The notes under the pieces were generated by a model that saw only the letters and a program-made list of their open reading frames with translations, did not search any database and was not told the DNA's origin. 64,000 bases of DNA from Bacillus sp. A301a_S52 (GTDB taxonomy: Bacteria; Bacillota; Bacilli; Bacillales; Salisediminibacteriaceae). The translations under genes were made by a program, and so were the position numbers. The DNA is taken from assembly GCA_024701455.1 (NCBI GenBank), contig JABXYP010000001.1, positions 2,608,001 through 2,672,000 on the forward strand, in the 5' to 3' direction. Of this stretch, positions 54,587 through 63,228 are shown piece by piece; positions within the stretch are counted from its first letter, which is position 1; every line of letters begins with the position of its first letter.

Positions 54587-55104
54587 CCATCCAACAGCCC
54601 TTCCATAGGCTCAATAATCACTTTGTTATCTTCAAGTAATATACTTTTGACGACTGACTCAATATAGGGAATTAAAATATCCTTCCCCTTCTCAGCTGGA
54701 GCGATCACCCAGACATCATTGGCCCCCGGTGAAAGAATTTCTTTCACTGTTCCAACCAGACGTCCATCTACTGTCTCTACTCGTAAGCCAATGATCTGAT
54801 GATAATAAAACTCACCTTCTGGTAGCTGATCTTGTAATGTTGTTGCATCTACTTGAAGAAGAGATCCTTTAAATTTTTCTACCTCGTTGACGTTGTCGAA
54901 CCCCTCGAAAGTAATGAGATCAAATTGTTTATGCTGACGCCATTTAGCCACTGTCACTGGTAATCGTTCGTTTTCAGTCTTAATGTAAAGTGTGTTACCA
55001 GTACTGTACCGTTCCTCCTGAAAGTCCGTTCTTGAAATCACGCGCACTTCTCCGTGAATTCCGTGAGTATTCACAATTTTACCCACGTTAAGCCAATCAG
55101 TCAT
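54583..55104 (-). CDS. rimM: 16S rRNA processing protein RimM
   Basis: RimM helps mature the 30S head and binds S19. 173 residues from the ATG at 55104 ([20 protein letters not shown]), eight bases after GGAGG. The frame is open 13 codons further without support. The PRC-barrel part begins near [20 protein letters not shown], with [11 protein letters not shown]. It overlaps ylqD by eight bases. Confidence 0.96.
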   Translation of the reverse strand: MTDWLNVGKIVNTHGIHGEVRVISRTDFQEERYSTGNTLYIKTENERLPVTVAKWRQHKQFDLITFEGFDNVNEVEKFKGSLLQVDATTLQDQLPEGEFYYHQIIGLRVETVDGRLVGTVKEILSPGANDVWVIAPAEKGKDILIPYIESVVKSILLEDNKVIIEPMEGLLDG

Positions 55105-55510
55105 CTTGGACGCCTCCGTGACGAAGTTCATGAACCATACCATCTTTAATGACGATTTCAGTCCCTTTCATAATCTCTTCCCAATTATCGCCTTCCTCAA
55201 CTTGTTCGATCATTTGAATCGTGCCTTCCCTTAATTCTGCACCCAACTCAAGCTCATCTAACTGACCGAGTTTAAGCTCCAACTGGCGCAACCTTTCTTT
55301 TCGTCGAGCTGTTTCTTTATTAAAACTTTCCTTAAGGGATGCTTGATAATTAGCACTTGTATTTTCTTTCATCTTTTTATGTAATACAAATTCTAACTGT
55401 TTAAGTTCTTTTGTAATTTGATATTGTCGCGCAAGAAACTGCTCTTTCAATTTCGTCCGACTTTCATCTGTTAAAATTTGCTTCACGACCACTTTTTTTA
55501 TAATTTCCAA
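55097..55510 (-). CDS. ylqD: YlqD-like conserved protein
   Basis: About 137 residues, mainly one long helical coiled coil (about 15-90: [40 protein letters not shown]) followed by a small C-terminal beta-type region ([15 protein letters not shown]). YlqD is conserved between khpA and rimM in Bacillaceae, but its function is unknown. The likely start is a TTG at 55510, nine bases from GGAGG; the upstream ATG reading is less likely. Confidence 0.9.
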   Translation of the reverse strand: MEIIKKVVVKQILTDESRTKLKEQFLARQYQITKELKQLEFVLHKKMKENTSANYQASLKESFNKETARRKERLRQLELKLGQLDELELGAELREGTIQMIEQVEEGDNWEEIMKGTEIVIKDGMVHELRHGGVQDD

Positions 55511-55602
55511 AACGTTGCACCTCCATGTAATCACTTGCTCTGTTTATTCTACCATAAGAAGGGACGACCATACGGAAAAAAGGGAGAGGTTTCCCTCGCC
55601 CT

Positions 55603-55830
55603 TCATCCAATTTCCAACTGAACACGCTTGTTTTGGTTCGCTCCAGCTGCATTAACAACCGAACGGATTGCTTTTGCTATACGCCCTTGCTTACCGATCA
55701 CTTTACCCATATCATCTTCGTGTACTTCCAGTTTCAATGTGAGTGAACGGCCATTCTCTACCTCAGTTACACGAACGTCTTCAGGGTGATCTACTAGCGC
55801 TTTCGCAATTGATTCAACCAGCTCTTTCAT
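55603..55830 (-). CDS. khpA: KH-domain RNA-binding protein KhpA (YlqC)
   Basis: About 75 residues, nearly all a KH domain with the GxxG loop in KVIGKQGRIAKAIRSVV. KhpA pairs with KhpB (Jag) and binds RNA. The ATG at 55830 with AAGG eight bases upstream is preferred to the GTG at 55839. It lies after rpsP, and the conserved order rpsP-khpA-ylqD-rimM-trmD is intact. Confidence 0.94.
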   Translation of the reverse strand: MKELVESIAKALVDHPEDVRVTEVENGRSLTLKLEVHEDDMGKVIGKQGRIAKAIRSVVNAAGANQNKRVQLEIG

Positions 55831-55866
55831 GTCACTCACCTTCTTGGATTATTTCACACGAAGGGC

Positions 55867-56139
55867 TTATTTAGCGTTCTTCGCGTTGTGAAGTTGTTCC
55901 ATAAGACCAACGTTTGAGAACAGGTTACGAACAGTATCGGAAGGCTTTGCACCTTCAAGCATCCATTTTAACGCTTTTTCTTCATCAACGTTAAACTCAA
56001 TTGGATTTTTCAAAGGGTTATAAGTTCCAATTTCTTCAATAAAACGACCATCACGTGGGGAACGGGAATCCGCTACAACCACACGATAGAACGGAGATTT
56101 CTTTGCTCCCATTCGCTTTAAACGAATTTTAACTGCCAT
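55867..56139 (-). CDS. rpsP: 30S ribosomal protein S16
   Basis: About 90 residues ([46 protein letters not shown]). The ATG at 56139 has GGAGGTGAAACAC upstream; a further ATG five codons earlier contains that ribosome site. The protein has the family length. Confidence 0.98.
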   Translation of the reverse strand: MAVKIRLKRMGAKKSPFYRVVVADSRSPRDGRFIEEIGTYNPLKNPIEFNVDEEKALKWMLEGAKPSDTVRNLFSNVGLMEQLHNAKNAK

Positions 56140-56172
56140 GTGTTTCACCTCCATAAATCTTTCACACAGTTA

Positions 56173-56204
56173 ATTATACTATCATAAAAGATACTGAGTA
56201 GCAA
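56173..56204 (-). promoter_or_regulatory. candidate promoter for rpsP-khpA-ylqD-rimM-trmD
   Basis: A perfect TATAAT (56173-56178, minus strand) and an overlapping set TTGCTA, 17 bases, TAGTAT lie 34-65 bases before rpsP. Just upstream a 7-bp hairpin (GTAAAGT/ACTTTAC, 56210-56229) follows ffh, but it lacks a proper U-tract because its loop is the T-run. Confidence 0.45.
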
Positions 56205-56264
56205 CCCTAGTAAAGTAAAAAAACTTTACAGCTTGCATTTTAAATTATTTCCCCTAAAATAAGG

Positions 56265-57623
56265 CTACATGAAAGGGAATTTCATGCCGCCTAAGCCACC
56301 TTTTTTCTTCCCTTTACCTTTTTGCATACCTGTCATTTGTTTCATCATTTTTTTCATTTCACCAAATTGCTTAATGAGACGGTTGACTTCTTGAATAGAT
56401 GTCCCGCTTCCTTTAGCAATACGTTTTCGCCGACTGGCATTTAAAAGGTCTGGGTCTTCCCGTTCTGCTTTCGTCATTGATTTAACAATGGCTTCAATGT
56501 GGGTGAGTTGTTTTTCATCCACTTGAGCATTTTTAAGACCTTTCATTTTACTTGCACCAGGCATCATGTTTAGCAGTTCATCCAACGGGCCCATGTTGCG
56601 TACTTGTGAAAGCTGTTCAAGAAAGTCATCAAATGTTAACTCGTTCGTACGCATTTTTCTTTCTAATTCTTTAGCTTTTTTTTCATCCACATTTGTTTGG
56701 GCTTTTTCAATTAATGTGAGTACATCGCCCATGCCTAAAATACGTGATGCCATGCGTTCAGGGTGGAATGGTTCAAGAGCATCAATTTTTTCACCCATCC
56801 CTGCAAATTTTACTGGTGTACCCGTGACAGCTTTAACTGAAATAGCAGCTCCTCCACGTGTATCACCATCGAGTTTCGTTAGTATGGCCCCCGTTATGTT
56901 TAGGCGTTCGTTGAAATTTTCAGCTACATTAACAGCATCTTGTCCTGTCATAGCATCAACGACGAGAAGTATCTCGTCTGGAGAAGTAATTGCTTTAATT
57001 TCTTCAAGTTCATTCATTAATTTTTCATCCACATGTAGCCGGCCAGCTGTATCAATTAATACATAATCGTGATGCTCTTCTTTGGCTTTTGCAATCGCTT
57101 GTTTGGCAATTTCTACAGGGCTCACTTGATCACCTAATGAGAAGACAGGCATATCCAATTGCTTCCCGAGCGTTTCAAGTTGTTTTATAGCCGCAGGTCG
57201 ATAAATGTCTGCTGCAACCATTAAAGGGTTCCTATTGTGGTTCTTTCTCAGATGGTTAGCTAGCTTCCCTGTAGTAGTTGTTTTCCCGGCGCCTTGTAGT
57301 CCAACCATCATGACAACAGTCGGTGGCTTAGAGGCAGCAGCAATTTTACTTTGTTCACCACCCATAAGCTTTGTAAGTTCTTCATTTACTACTTTAATAA
57401 CTTGTTGCCCAGGTGTTAAGCTTTCTAAGACTTCTTGACCAACTGCCCGTTCCTTCACATCATTTACAAACTTTTTAACCACTTTAAAGTTAACATCTGC
57501 TTCCAGCAATGCGAGACGGACTTCACGCATCATTTCTTTAACATCCTGCTCAGACACTTTTCCTTTACCACGAATTTTTTTTAGCGTACTTTGCAGACGT
57601 TCAGCTAATCCTTCAAATGCCAT
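56265..57623 (-). CDS. ffh: signal recognition particle protein Ffh
   Basis: SRP54 homologue that targets ribosomes to FtsY and the translocon. 452 residues: N domain, G domain with MMVGLQGAGKTTTTGKLANH, DIYRPAAIKQL, LIDTAGRLHVDEKL and TKLDGDTRGGAA, then a Met-rich M domain with a Gly/Lys tail (KKGGLGGMKFPFM). It overlaps nothing; ylxM precedes it by 12 bases. Confidence 0.98.
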   Translation of the reverse strand: MAFEGLAERLQSTLKKIRGKGKVSEQDVKEMMREVRLALLEADVNFKVVKKFVNDVKERAVGQEVLESLTPGQQVIKVVNEELTKLMGGEQSKIAAASKPPTVVMMVGLQGAGKTTTTGKLANHLRKNHNRNPLMVAADIYRPAAIKQLETLGKQLDMPVFSLGDQVSPVEIAKQAIAKAKEEHHDYVLIDTAGRLHVDEKLMNELEEIKAITSPDEILLVVDAMTGQDAVNVAENFNERLNITGAILTKLDGDTRGGAAISVKAVTGTPVKFAGMGEKIDALEPFHPERMASRILGMGDVLTLIEKAQTNVDEKKAKELERKMRTNELTFDDFLEQLSQVRNMGPLDELLNMMPGASKMKGLKNAQVDEKQLTHIEAIVKSMTKAEREDPDLLNASRRKRIAKGSGTSIQEVNRLIKQFGEMKKMMKQMTGMQKGKGKKKGGLGGMKFPFM

Positions 57624-57635
57624 ACATCTTGCCCC

Positions 57636-57965
57636 CTATTCCAGTTCCTCGAGTAATCCAACAATCTGGACTATACGATCGGGACTTTCGTTCTCCTGAA
57701 TCATCACTTTTAACGTGTTAAAGTATTTTTGCCGCTGTTCGTACTTTAAAAAGAGCTGAAGCTTTCTCTCGTATTCCTCTAACAATGCTTCTGTTCTCTT
57801 TATATTGTCGTAAACCGCTTGGCGGCTCACATCAAAATGCTCCGAGATCTCACCGAGTGACCAGTCATCCAGATAATACAATTTCATATAATGGTTTTGT
57901 TTACTTGTTAAGAGAGATTGATAAAAATCATACAAATAGTTCATGCGGATTGTCTTTTCAATCAA
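57636..57965 (-). CDS. ylxM: YlxM, putative SRP-associated helix-turn-helix protein
   Basis: About 109 residues: [60 protein letters not shown]. The helix-turn-helix is sigma-70 region 4-like. YlxM proteins sit with ffh and act in the SRP pathway in streptococci. I take a TTG at 57965 with GGTGGAG close upstream; the frame is open to 58022, and the exact start is uncertain. Confidence 0.9.
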   Translation of the reverse strand: MIEKTIRMNYLYDFYQSLLTSKQNHYMKLYYLDDWSLGEISEHFDVSRQAVYDNIKRTEALLEEYERKLQLFLKYEQRQKYFNTLKVMIQENESPDRIVQIVGLLEELE

Positions 57966-58076
57966 AAACTCCACCGCCTTGTTAAGGTATTTGCCTTTAC
58001 AAGTGTTTATCTTACTAGACAATTGAAAGGTGTGTCAAATGATGTATTAAGGTTTCGGGAGTAAAAGAAGCTAATT

Positions 58077-59075
58077 CTATTCTTTTACAACTTCTTCTGC
58101 TTGCTCTAGAACATCAGCGAATAAGCCATGCACATATTGGTCAGCTTGGAATGTCTGTAAGTCATCGATTCCTTCTCCAAGACCTACAAGCTTAACAGGG
58201 ATATCGAGTTCATGCCTGATGGCAAGGACGATCCCCCCCTTAGCTGTCCCATCAAGCTTTGTTAAAACGATCCCTGAAACATCCGTCGCTTTTCCAAACG
58301 TTTTAGCCTGACTCATAGCATTTTGGCCTGTGGTAGCATCTAAAACAAGTAAAACTTCGTGTGGTGCATCAGGCACCTCTTTTGTTAATACACGTTTTAC
58401 TTTTTCTAGCTCGTTCATTAAATTCACTTTATTTTGTAAGCGGCCAGCTGTATCACAAAGGAGGATATCTGCTCCTTTTGACTTAGCTGAATGAACAGCG
58501 TCATACATAACAGCCGCTGGATCTGAGCCTGACTGCTGCTTGATCACATCCACACCTGCTCGCTCTCCCCATACTTCTAACTGCTCTATTGCTCCAGCCC
58601 TAAATGTATCTCCAGCTGCAAGAATGACTTTTTTCCCTTCTTGCTTAAATTTGTGGGCAAGCTTCCCGATTGTCGTTGTTTTACCTACACCGTTTACGCC
58701 TACAAAGAGAATGATCGTTAAGCCCTCTTCTTTTAATTTTAGCTCAGTTTCATCATCCGACTTCTGCAGAAGCTCTGCTAACTTTTCAGAAATTACTGGT
58801 TGAATATCTTTAGCGTCTTTAATGTTTCGCCTTTTCACTTCATCCTTCAGCTCATCAATTAATGTCAATACAGTTTGAACACCGACATCAGCCGATATAA
58901 GGATTTCTTCTAGTTCCTCAAAAAAATCCTCATCTACTTTACGGTAATCTTTAATCAATTCATTCATGGCACCGACGAATGAATGGCGTGTTTTTGATAG
59001 TCCATCTTTGAATTTCTCTGTCACGGAGTCCGTTTGGTCAGTAATTTTTGCTTTTAACTTCTTAAAAAAACTCAT
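58077..59075 (-). CDS. ftsY: signal recognition particle receptor FtsY
   Basis: SRP receptor GTPase at the membrane. 332 residues: a short basic N-terminus (Bacillus FtsY lacks the long acidic domain of E. coli), N domain, G domain with GVNGVGKTTTIGKLAHKF, AAGDTFRAGAIEQLEVW, LLCDTAGRLQNKVNLMNEL and TKLDGTAKGGI, and a final GEGIDDLQTF. GGAGG precedes the ATG. Confidence 0.98.
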   Translation of the reverse strand: MSFFKKLKAKITDQTDSVTEKFKDGLSKTRHSFVGAMNELIKDYRKVDEDFFEELEEILISADVGVQTVLTLIDELKDEVKRRNIKDAKDIQPVISEKLAELLQKSDDETELKLKEEGLTIILFVGVNGVGKTTTIGKLAHKFKQEGKKVILAAGDTFRAGAIEQLEVWGERAGVDVIKQQSGSDPAAVMYDAVHSAKSKGADILLCDTAGRLQNKVNLMNELEKVKRVLTKEVPDAPHEVLLVLDATTGQNAMSQAKTFGKATDVSGIVLTKLDGTAKGGIVLAIRHELDIPVKLVGLGEGIDDLQTFQADQYVHGLFADVLEQAEEVVKE

Positions 59076-59100
59076 ATATACGCGCCTCCACTTACTCTTT

Positions 59101-62100
59101 TTAGCCTTGTGCTCCCATTAATTCTTTTGTTTCTTCCAATCTCACCGATACCATATTTGATACACCTGACTCTTGCATCGTCACACCGTAAAGTACATCC
59201 GCTTCCTCCATCGTCCCTTTACGATGAGTCACAACAATAAATTGGGTCTCCTTACTAAATTCTTTTAAATAGTGTGCAAACCTTGCAACGTTAGCTTCAT
59301 CTAGGGCTGCTTCTACTTCATCCAATACACAAAAAGGAACTGGACGAACTTTTAAAATTGAAAACAACAAGGCTATCGCTGTTAAGGCCCGTTCTCCTCC
59401 CGATAGAAGAGCAAGATTTTGTAATTTTTTTCCTGGAGGCTGAGCAACGATTTCTACGCCTGTTTCTAGTAGATTCTCAGGGTCAGTTAATTCAAGACTA
59501 GCTCGTCCCCCCCCAAATAACTCAGTAAACACCCCTTGAAAGTGTGACTGTATGTGATCAAAGGTTTCTTTAAAACGTCGCGTCATCTCCTCATCCATTT
59601 CTGAAATTACTTGATGGAGGGTAGCTTTGGCTTCTTCCAAATCTGTTTTCTGCGCGAGTAAAAAGTCATATCGCTCTTTTACTCGCTCATATTCTTCAAT
59701 CGCTCCTACGTTGACTGTTCCTAATTCGTCAATAGCCATTTTAATAAGCTTAACACGCTTCTTCGCTTCCTCTAGATCTGTTTCGAGAGGAAAGTTGGCT
59801 TTAGCTGCATCAAAGCTCAGTTCATAATCGTCTTGCAGTTTGTTTAAACGTGTATCAAGTTCAACATCTAATCGGTTAATTTTAACTTCTTCCTCATGAA
59901 AGGTTTGAGAAGTAAATTTCAACTGACGTTTTAGTTCTTTCGTTTCCTGCTCCAAGTCATCATGGGCCTGCTGCATATTTAAACGATCAGAACGACGTTT
60001 AGAAATTAATTTAATTGTCCGTTCTTTTTCAGCTTTTCGTTTAAGAATTTCCTCATCTAGTGAATAGGCATCTACTGTTTGGTCAGATAAATCCTTTTCC
60101 AACTGACTGAACTCCCGATCTTTCTCAATTATTTCCTGTGAAACACTCTGAAGTTCGTTATTTAATCGTGTCACCGTCTCTTCGATATACCCCTTCTGCT
60201 CTTCCTCTTTGGCAAGGCTTATCTTCACTTCGGTTAGTTTTTCCAACAACTCATTTTTTACTGACTGATCCTGCTTTTGGCGACTCGCTATTTCTTCTAT
60301 TTCGCTGTTAATTTCCCGCGTCATCTTATCGGCGGCTTCTATCGTTATTACCAATTCTTCAATACGCTCTTGTTTTTCTATCATATCCTGCTTGTAATCA
60401 TCATATTCCAAGTCGTATACTTCTAATCTCTCATTAAGGCTATCTTCTGAAAGCTGTAATTCTTTTAGCTCGGCTTTCTTGTTTTGTTCCTGCAAACGAA
60501 GAGATTCTCCTCTTTCTGTCATATCCTTCATGCTTTGTTGAATTGTAAGACGCGTGTCTTTTAAGCTTGTCACTTGCTGCTGTAAGTCACTGCTTTGTTT
60601 CTCTAGGATGACTAACTTTTCAGAAAGTCTATCCAACTCCTTTTGCCTTCCGAGAATCTGACTTTTATTTTGTTTTAAACTTCCGCCTGTCATGGCACCA
60701 CCAGGGTTAACTATATCTCCGTCTAATGTGACAACTCTGTAGCGATGATTCAATGCTTTAGCCACGAGTTGTGCCGTTTTGATGTTAGTTGCAACCGCGA
60801 CATTTCCAATTAGATGCTTAATCACGTTGCTATATGTTTCCCCTGTCTTAATAAGCTCGCTTCCAATTCCTACGAAACCTTCTAAGCTTTGAATCCGCTG
60901 CAAATCTTGAGTTGAAATAACTCGTGGTTTAACAATATTAATTGGTAGAAAAGTAGCTCGTCCTAGTCGACGCTCTTTGAGATAATGTATCGCTTTACGC
61001 GCAGTGGCTTCATCCTCAACGATGACATGTTGTTGAGCTGCACCTAAAGCTATTTCTATCGCAGTCTGATGTTCTGGGTTTACCTCAATCATTTCTGCTA
61101 CGGCGCCATGAACACCTTGAAAGGTACGGTCTCTTTCTTTTAATATTTCTTTTACTCCTTGGAAAAAGCCGGCATAGTCATTTTGCATATCTTCGAGTAC
61201 ATCTTTTTTTGATTTTAGTTGTTGAAGGTGATGTAGTGCTTCGTAAAGAAGTTTTTCTTTTTTTTCATAGTCGCTATCCGCCGCTTCTAATTTCTGTTTT
61301 ACGCGTTGATAGCTTCCAAGCAACTCTTCTAACTCGTCTTTTAACGCTTCCCATTCTTGTTGGACTAAGGATCGTTTTTCAGCTATCTCCTGCCGTCTCA
61401 GGATAAGATCCTTATTATCCTGCTCAAGTCGCTGACGCTTTTGTTCACTTTTTTCAACTTGCTCTTTTAAGTAAGTTTGTTCATTTTTCTTCGAAGCACG
61501 TTCATTAAGCCATTCTATGTAATCGGCTTTCAATTGTTCAATGCGCTCTTCAGAATCTTCTTCTATAGCCGTTAATCTTCTTTCCATGTCTTCTTGCTGC
61601 TGTCTTGTATCTTCCACTTGTGCAACTTTTTCATTTAAGAGCTTATTTTGTTGATTAAGTTCCTCTGCTAATTGCTGTTTCTTCATTTTTAATTGATCTA
61701 TTTCTTGAAGAAACTGTTCTTTGTTTTGTGCGAAATTTTTACGACGTTCTTTCCATACTTCTTTTTGCCCTTCTTGTTTTTCAAGATCCTCAGATGTACT
61801 AAGTAACAGCCCTTGCAGATCATCAATGGCTTCATCCATCGTTTGCATTTCTGATCGATATCGTTGAATATTGGCTTCGTGATTTTTAACTTCCGTTGAA
61901 AGTTTTGTTTCCTTGTCTTGCAGCTCTTCCCATTGTTTTTTACTAGTTGACCAATCGGCATGTAAATTTTCAATTTCTTTAGCGAGCACACCAACTTCAC
62001 TGTTTTTCAATTCTTGTTTTTTCTCCAAATATTCTGTTGCGATAGATGCTTGCTCTTTTAGAGGTTCTACTTGGCCTTCCAACTCATGAATGATATCTTT

Positions 62101-62679
62101 AACACGATTTAGATTATCTTGAGTATCTTCCAATTTCCGTTCCGATTTTTGTTTACGAGTTTTGTATTTCAACACACCTGCTGCTTCTTCAAATATCATT
62201 CGTCTTTCTTCAGATTTACTGCTTAAGATTTCTTCCACTCGGCCTTGACCAATAATAGAAAAAGCTTCTTTACCTAAACCTGAATCCATAAACAACTCAA
62301 CGATGTCTTTTAGCCTACACGGCTGCTTGTTAATTAAATATTCGCTGTCTCCTGAACGATAAACACGTCTAGTTACAGCTACTTCACTATAATCTATTGC
62401 CAAATGCTGATCTTCATTATCTAAAATGAGCGAAATTTCCGCCATGTTTAACGGTACTCTGCTGTCACTTCCGGAAAAGATGACATCTTCCATTTTTGAC
62501 CCGCGGAGGTTCCTCGCTGATTGTTCACCTAAGACCCAGCGAATAGCATCTGATATATTACTTTTACCACTGCCATTTGGACCTACAACTGCAGTTACCC
62601 CACGAACGAAGTCAATTGACAACCGTTCGGCAAATGATTTAAATCCCACGAGTTCAAGCCTTTTCAGGAACAATGACAT
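59101..62679 (-). CDS. smc: chromosome segregation protein SMC
   Basis: SMC is the condensin ATPase. 1192 residues: N-terminal Walker A (VVGPNGSGKSNISDAIRWVL, 20 residues), long coiled coils, a hinge at about 520-660 (YAGFFQGVKEILKERDRTFQ, GVHGAVAEMIEV, GDIVNPGGAMTGGS), coiled coil back, and the C-terminal ABC signature (LLSGGERALTAIALLFSIL) and Walker B (FCVLDEVEAALDEANV). In B. subtilis rnc lies upstream; here it does not. Confidence 0.98.
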   Translation of the reverse strand: MSLFLKRLELVGFKSFAERLSIDFVRGVTAVVGPNGSGKSNISDAIRWVLGEQSARNLRGSKMEDVIFSGSDSRVPLNMAEISLILDNEDQHLAIDYSEVAVTRRVYRSGDSEYLINKQPCRLKDIVELFMDSGLGKEAFSIIGQGRVEEILSSKSEERRMIFEEAAGVLKYKTRKQKSERKLEDTQDNLNRVKDIIHELEGQVEPLKEQASIATEYLEKKQELKNSEVGVLAKEIENLHADWSTSKKQWEELQDKETKLSTEVKNHEANIQRYRSEMQTMDEAIDDLQGLLLSTSEDLEKQEGQKEVWKERRKNFAQNKEQFLQEIDQLKMKKQQLAEELNQQNKLLNEKVAQVEDTRQQQEDMERRLTAIEEDSEERIEQLKADYIEWLNERASKKNEQTYLKEQVEKSEQKRQRLEQDNKDLILRRQEIAEKRSLVQQEWEALKDELEELLGSYQRVKQKLEAADSDYEKKEKLLYEALHHLQQLKSKKDVLEDMQNDYAGFFQGVKEILKERDRTFQGVHGAVAEMIEVNPEHQTAIEIALGAAQQHVIVEDEATARKAIHYLKERRLGRATFLPINIVKPRVISTQDLQRIQSLEGFVGIGSELIKTGETYSNVIKHLIGNVAVATNIKTAQLVAKALNHRYRVVTLDGDIVNPGGAMTGGSLKQNKSQILGRQKELDRLSEKLVILEKQSSDLQQQVTSLKDTRLTIQQSMKDMTERGESLRLQEQNKKAELKELQLSEDSLNERLEVYDLEYDDYKQDMIEKQERIEELVITIEAADKMTREINSEIEEIASRQKQDQSVKNELLEKLTEVKISLAKEEEQKGYIEETVTRLNNELQSVSQEIIEKDREFSQLEKDLSDQTVDAYSLDEEILKRKAEKERTIKLISKRRSDRLNMQQAHDDLEQETKELKRQLKFTSQTFHEEEVKINRLDVELDTRLNKLQDDYELSFDAAKANFPLETDLEEAKKRVKLIKMAIDELGTVNVGAIEEYERVKERYDFLLAQKTDLEEAKATLHQVISEMDEEMTRRFKETFDHIQSHFQGVFTELFGGGRASLELTDPENLLETGVEIVAQPPGKKLQNLALLSGGERALTAIALLFSILKVRPVPFCVLDEVEAALDEANVARFAHYLKEFSKETQFIVVTHRKGTMEEADVLYGVTMQESGVSNMVSVRLEETKELMGAQG

Positions 62680-62735
62680 TCACCTCGAATTCACTAATAA
62701 TACACGCTTCATGTTAATCAGACGTTAACTAATTC

Positions 62736-62764
62736 ATTTTATCATAAACTATCTATGATATTAA
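62736..62764 (-). promoter_or_regulatory. sigma-A promoter for smc
   Basis: The minus strand reads TTAATA, 17 bases, TAAAAT with TG before the -10 (TGATAAAAT). It lies about 60 bases before the smc ATG, in the 169-base divergent gap. A weaker plus-strand set (TTGTGT, 17 bases, TAGAAC at 62794-62822) could serve the opposite gene. Confidence 0.55.
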
Positions 62765-62848
62765 ACGGTCTTAAAGCCACATATGGTATTTTTTTGTGTG
62801 CATGTTAAGATAGATATAGAACTTAATTTTTTAAAAGGAGTGTTCTTA

Positions 62849-63079
62849 TTGCCAACCAACGATAAAAACCGAGATGAATTAAATGTGATGATTGAAGATA
62901 TTAAAACTAAATTACACATTGTTAATGGGGCGGCCATCAAACCCGAGCATTTCTCCTTAGACAAATTTGAGGATATTAAAGAAGTACACGCCATGGTCAT
63001 GAAAAAAAGCTCATTCAGTGTGAGTGAAATGGACGCTATTGTCTCTGAGTTAGGGACGATGAAAGATTTAAAAAGATAG
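62849..63079 (+). CDS. DUF1128 (YfkK/UPF0435) family protein
   Basis: The only plus-strand gene in the window. 76 residues: LNVMIEDIKTKLHIVNGAAI, FSLDKFEDIKEVHAMVMKKS and FSVSEMDAIVSELGTMKD match the UPF0435 family (B. subtilis YfkK), which has no known function. The start is a TTG at 62849, eight bases after AAGGAG; the longer open frame (from 62783) has no ribosome site. In B. subtilis yfkK lies far from smc. Confidence 0.85.
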   Translation: MPTNDKNRDELNVMIEDIKTKLHIVNGAAIKPEHFSLDKFEDIKEVHAMVMKKSSFSVSEMDAIVSELGTMKDLKR

Positions 63080-63135
63080 TAGACTAAGTTGAAAAGACTA
63101 AAGCCCTTTCTCACGTGTAAATCCTAAAATAAATA

Positions 63136-63175
63136 AGTGCCTCGTATAGGTCACAACATTAACCTTTGAGGCACT
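63136..63175. terminator. bidirectional terminator-like hairpin between convergent genes
   Basis: AGTGCCTC and GAGGCACT form an 8-bp stem; an inner GGT/ACC pairing shortens the 24-base loop. T-rich sequence follows on both strands (GATTTTACTC on the plus; TATTTATTTTAGG on the minus). It lies between two convergent genes. Confidence 0.6.
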
Positions 63176-63228
63176 GATTTTACTCACAATTAACAATTTT
63201 TGTAGCATTTTTCTACTGTTAATAAATT

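Noticed and set aside
62761..63114. 117-codon minus-strand frame opposite the DUF1128 gene
   Set aside because: It is the antisense shadow of a plus-strand gene with a clear family and ribosome site.
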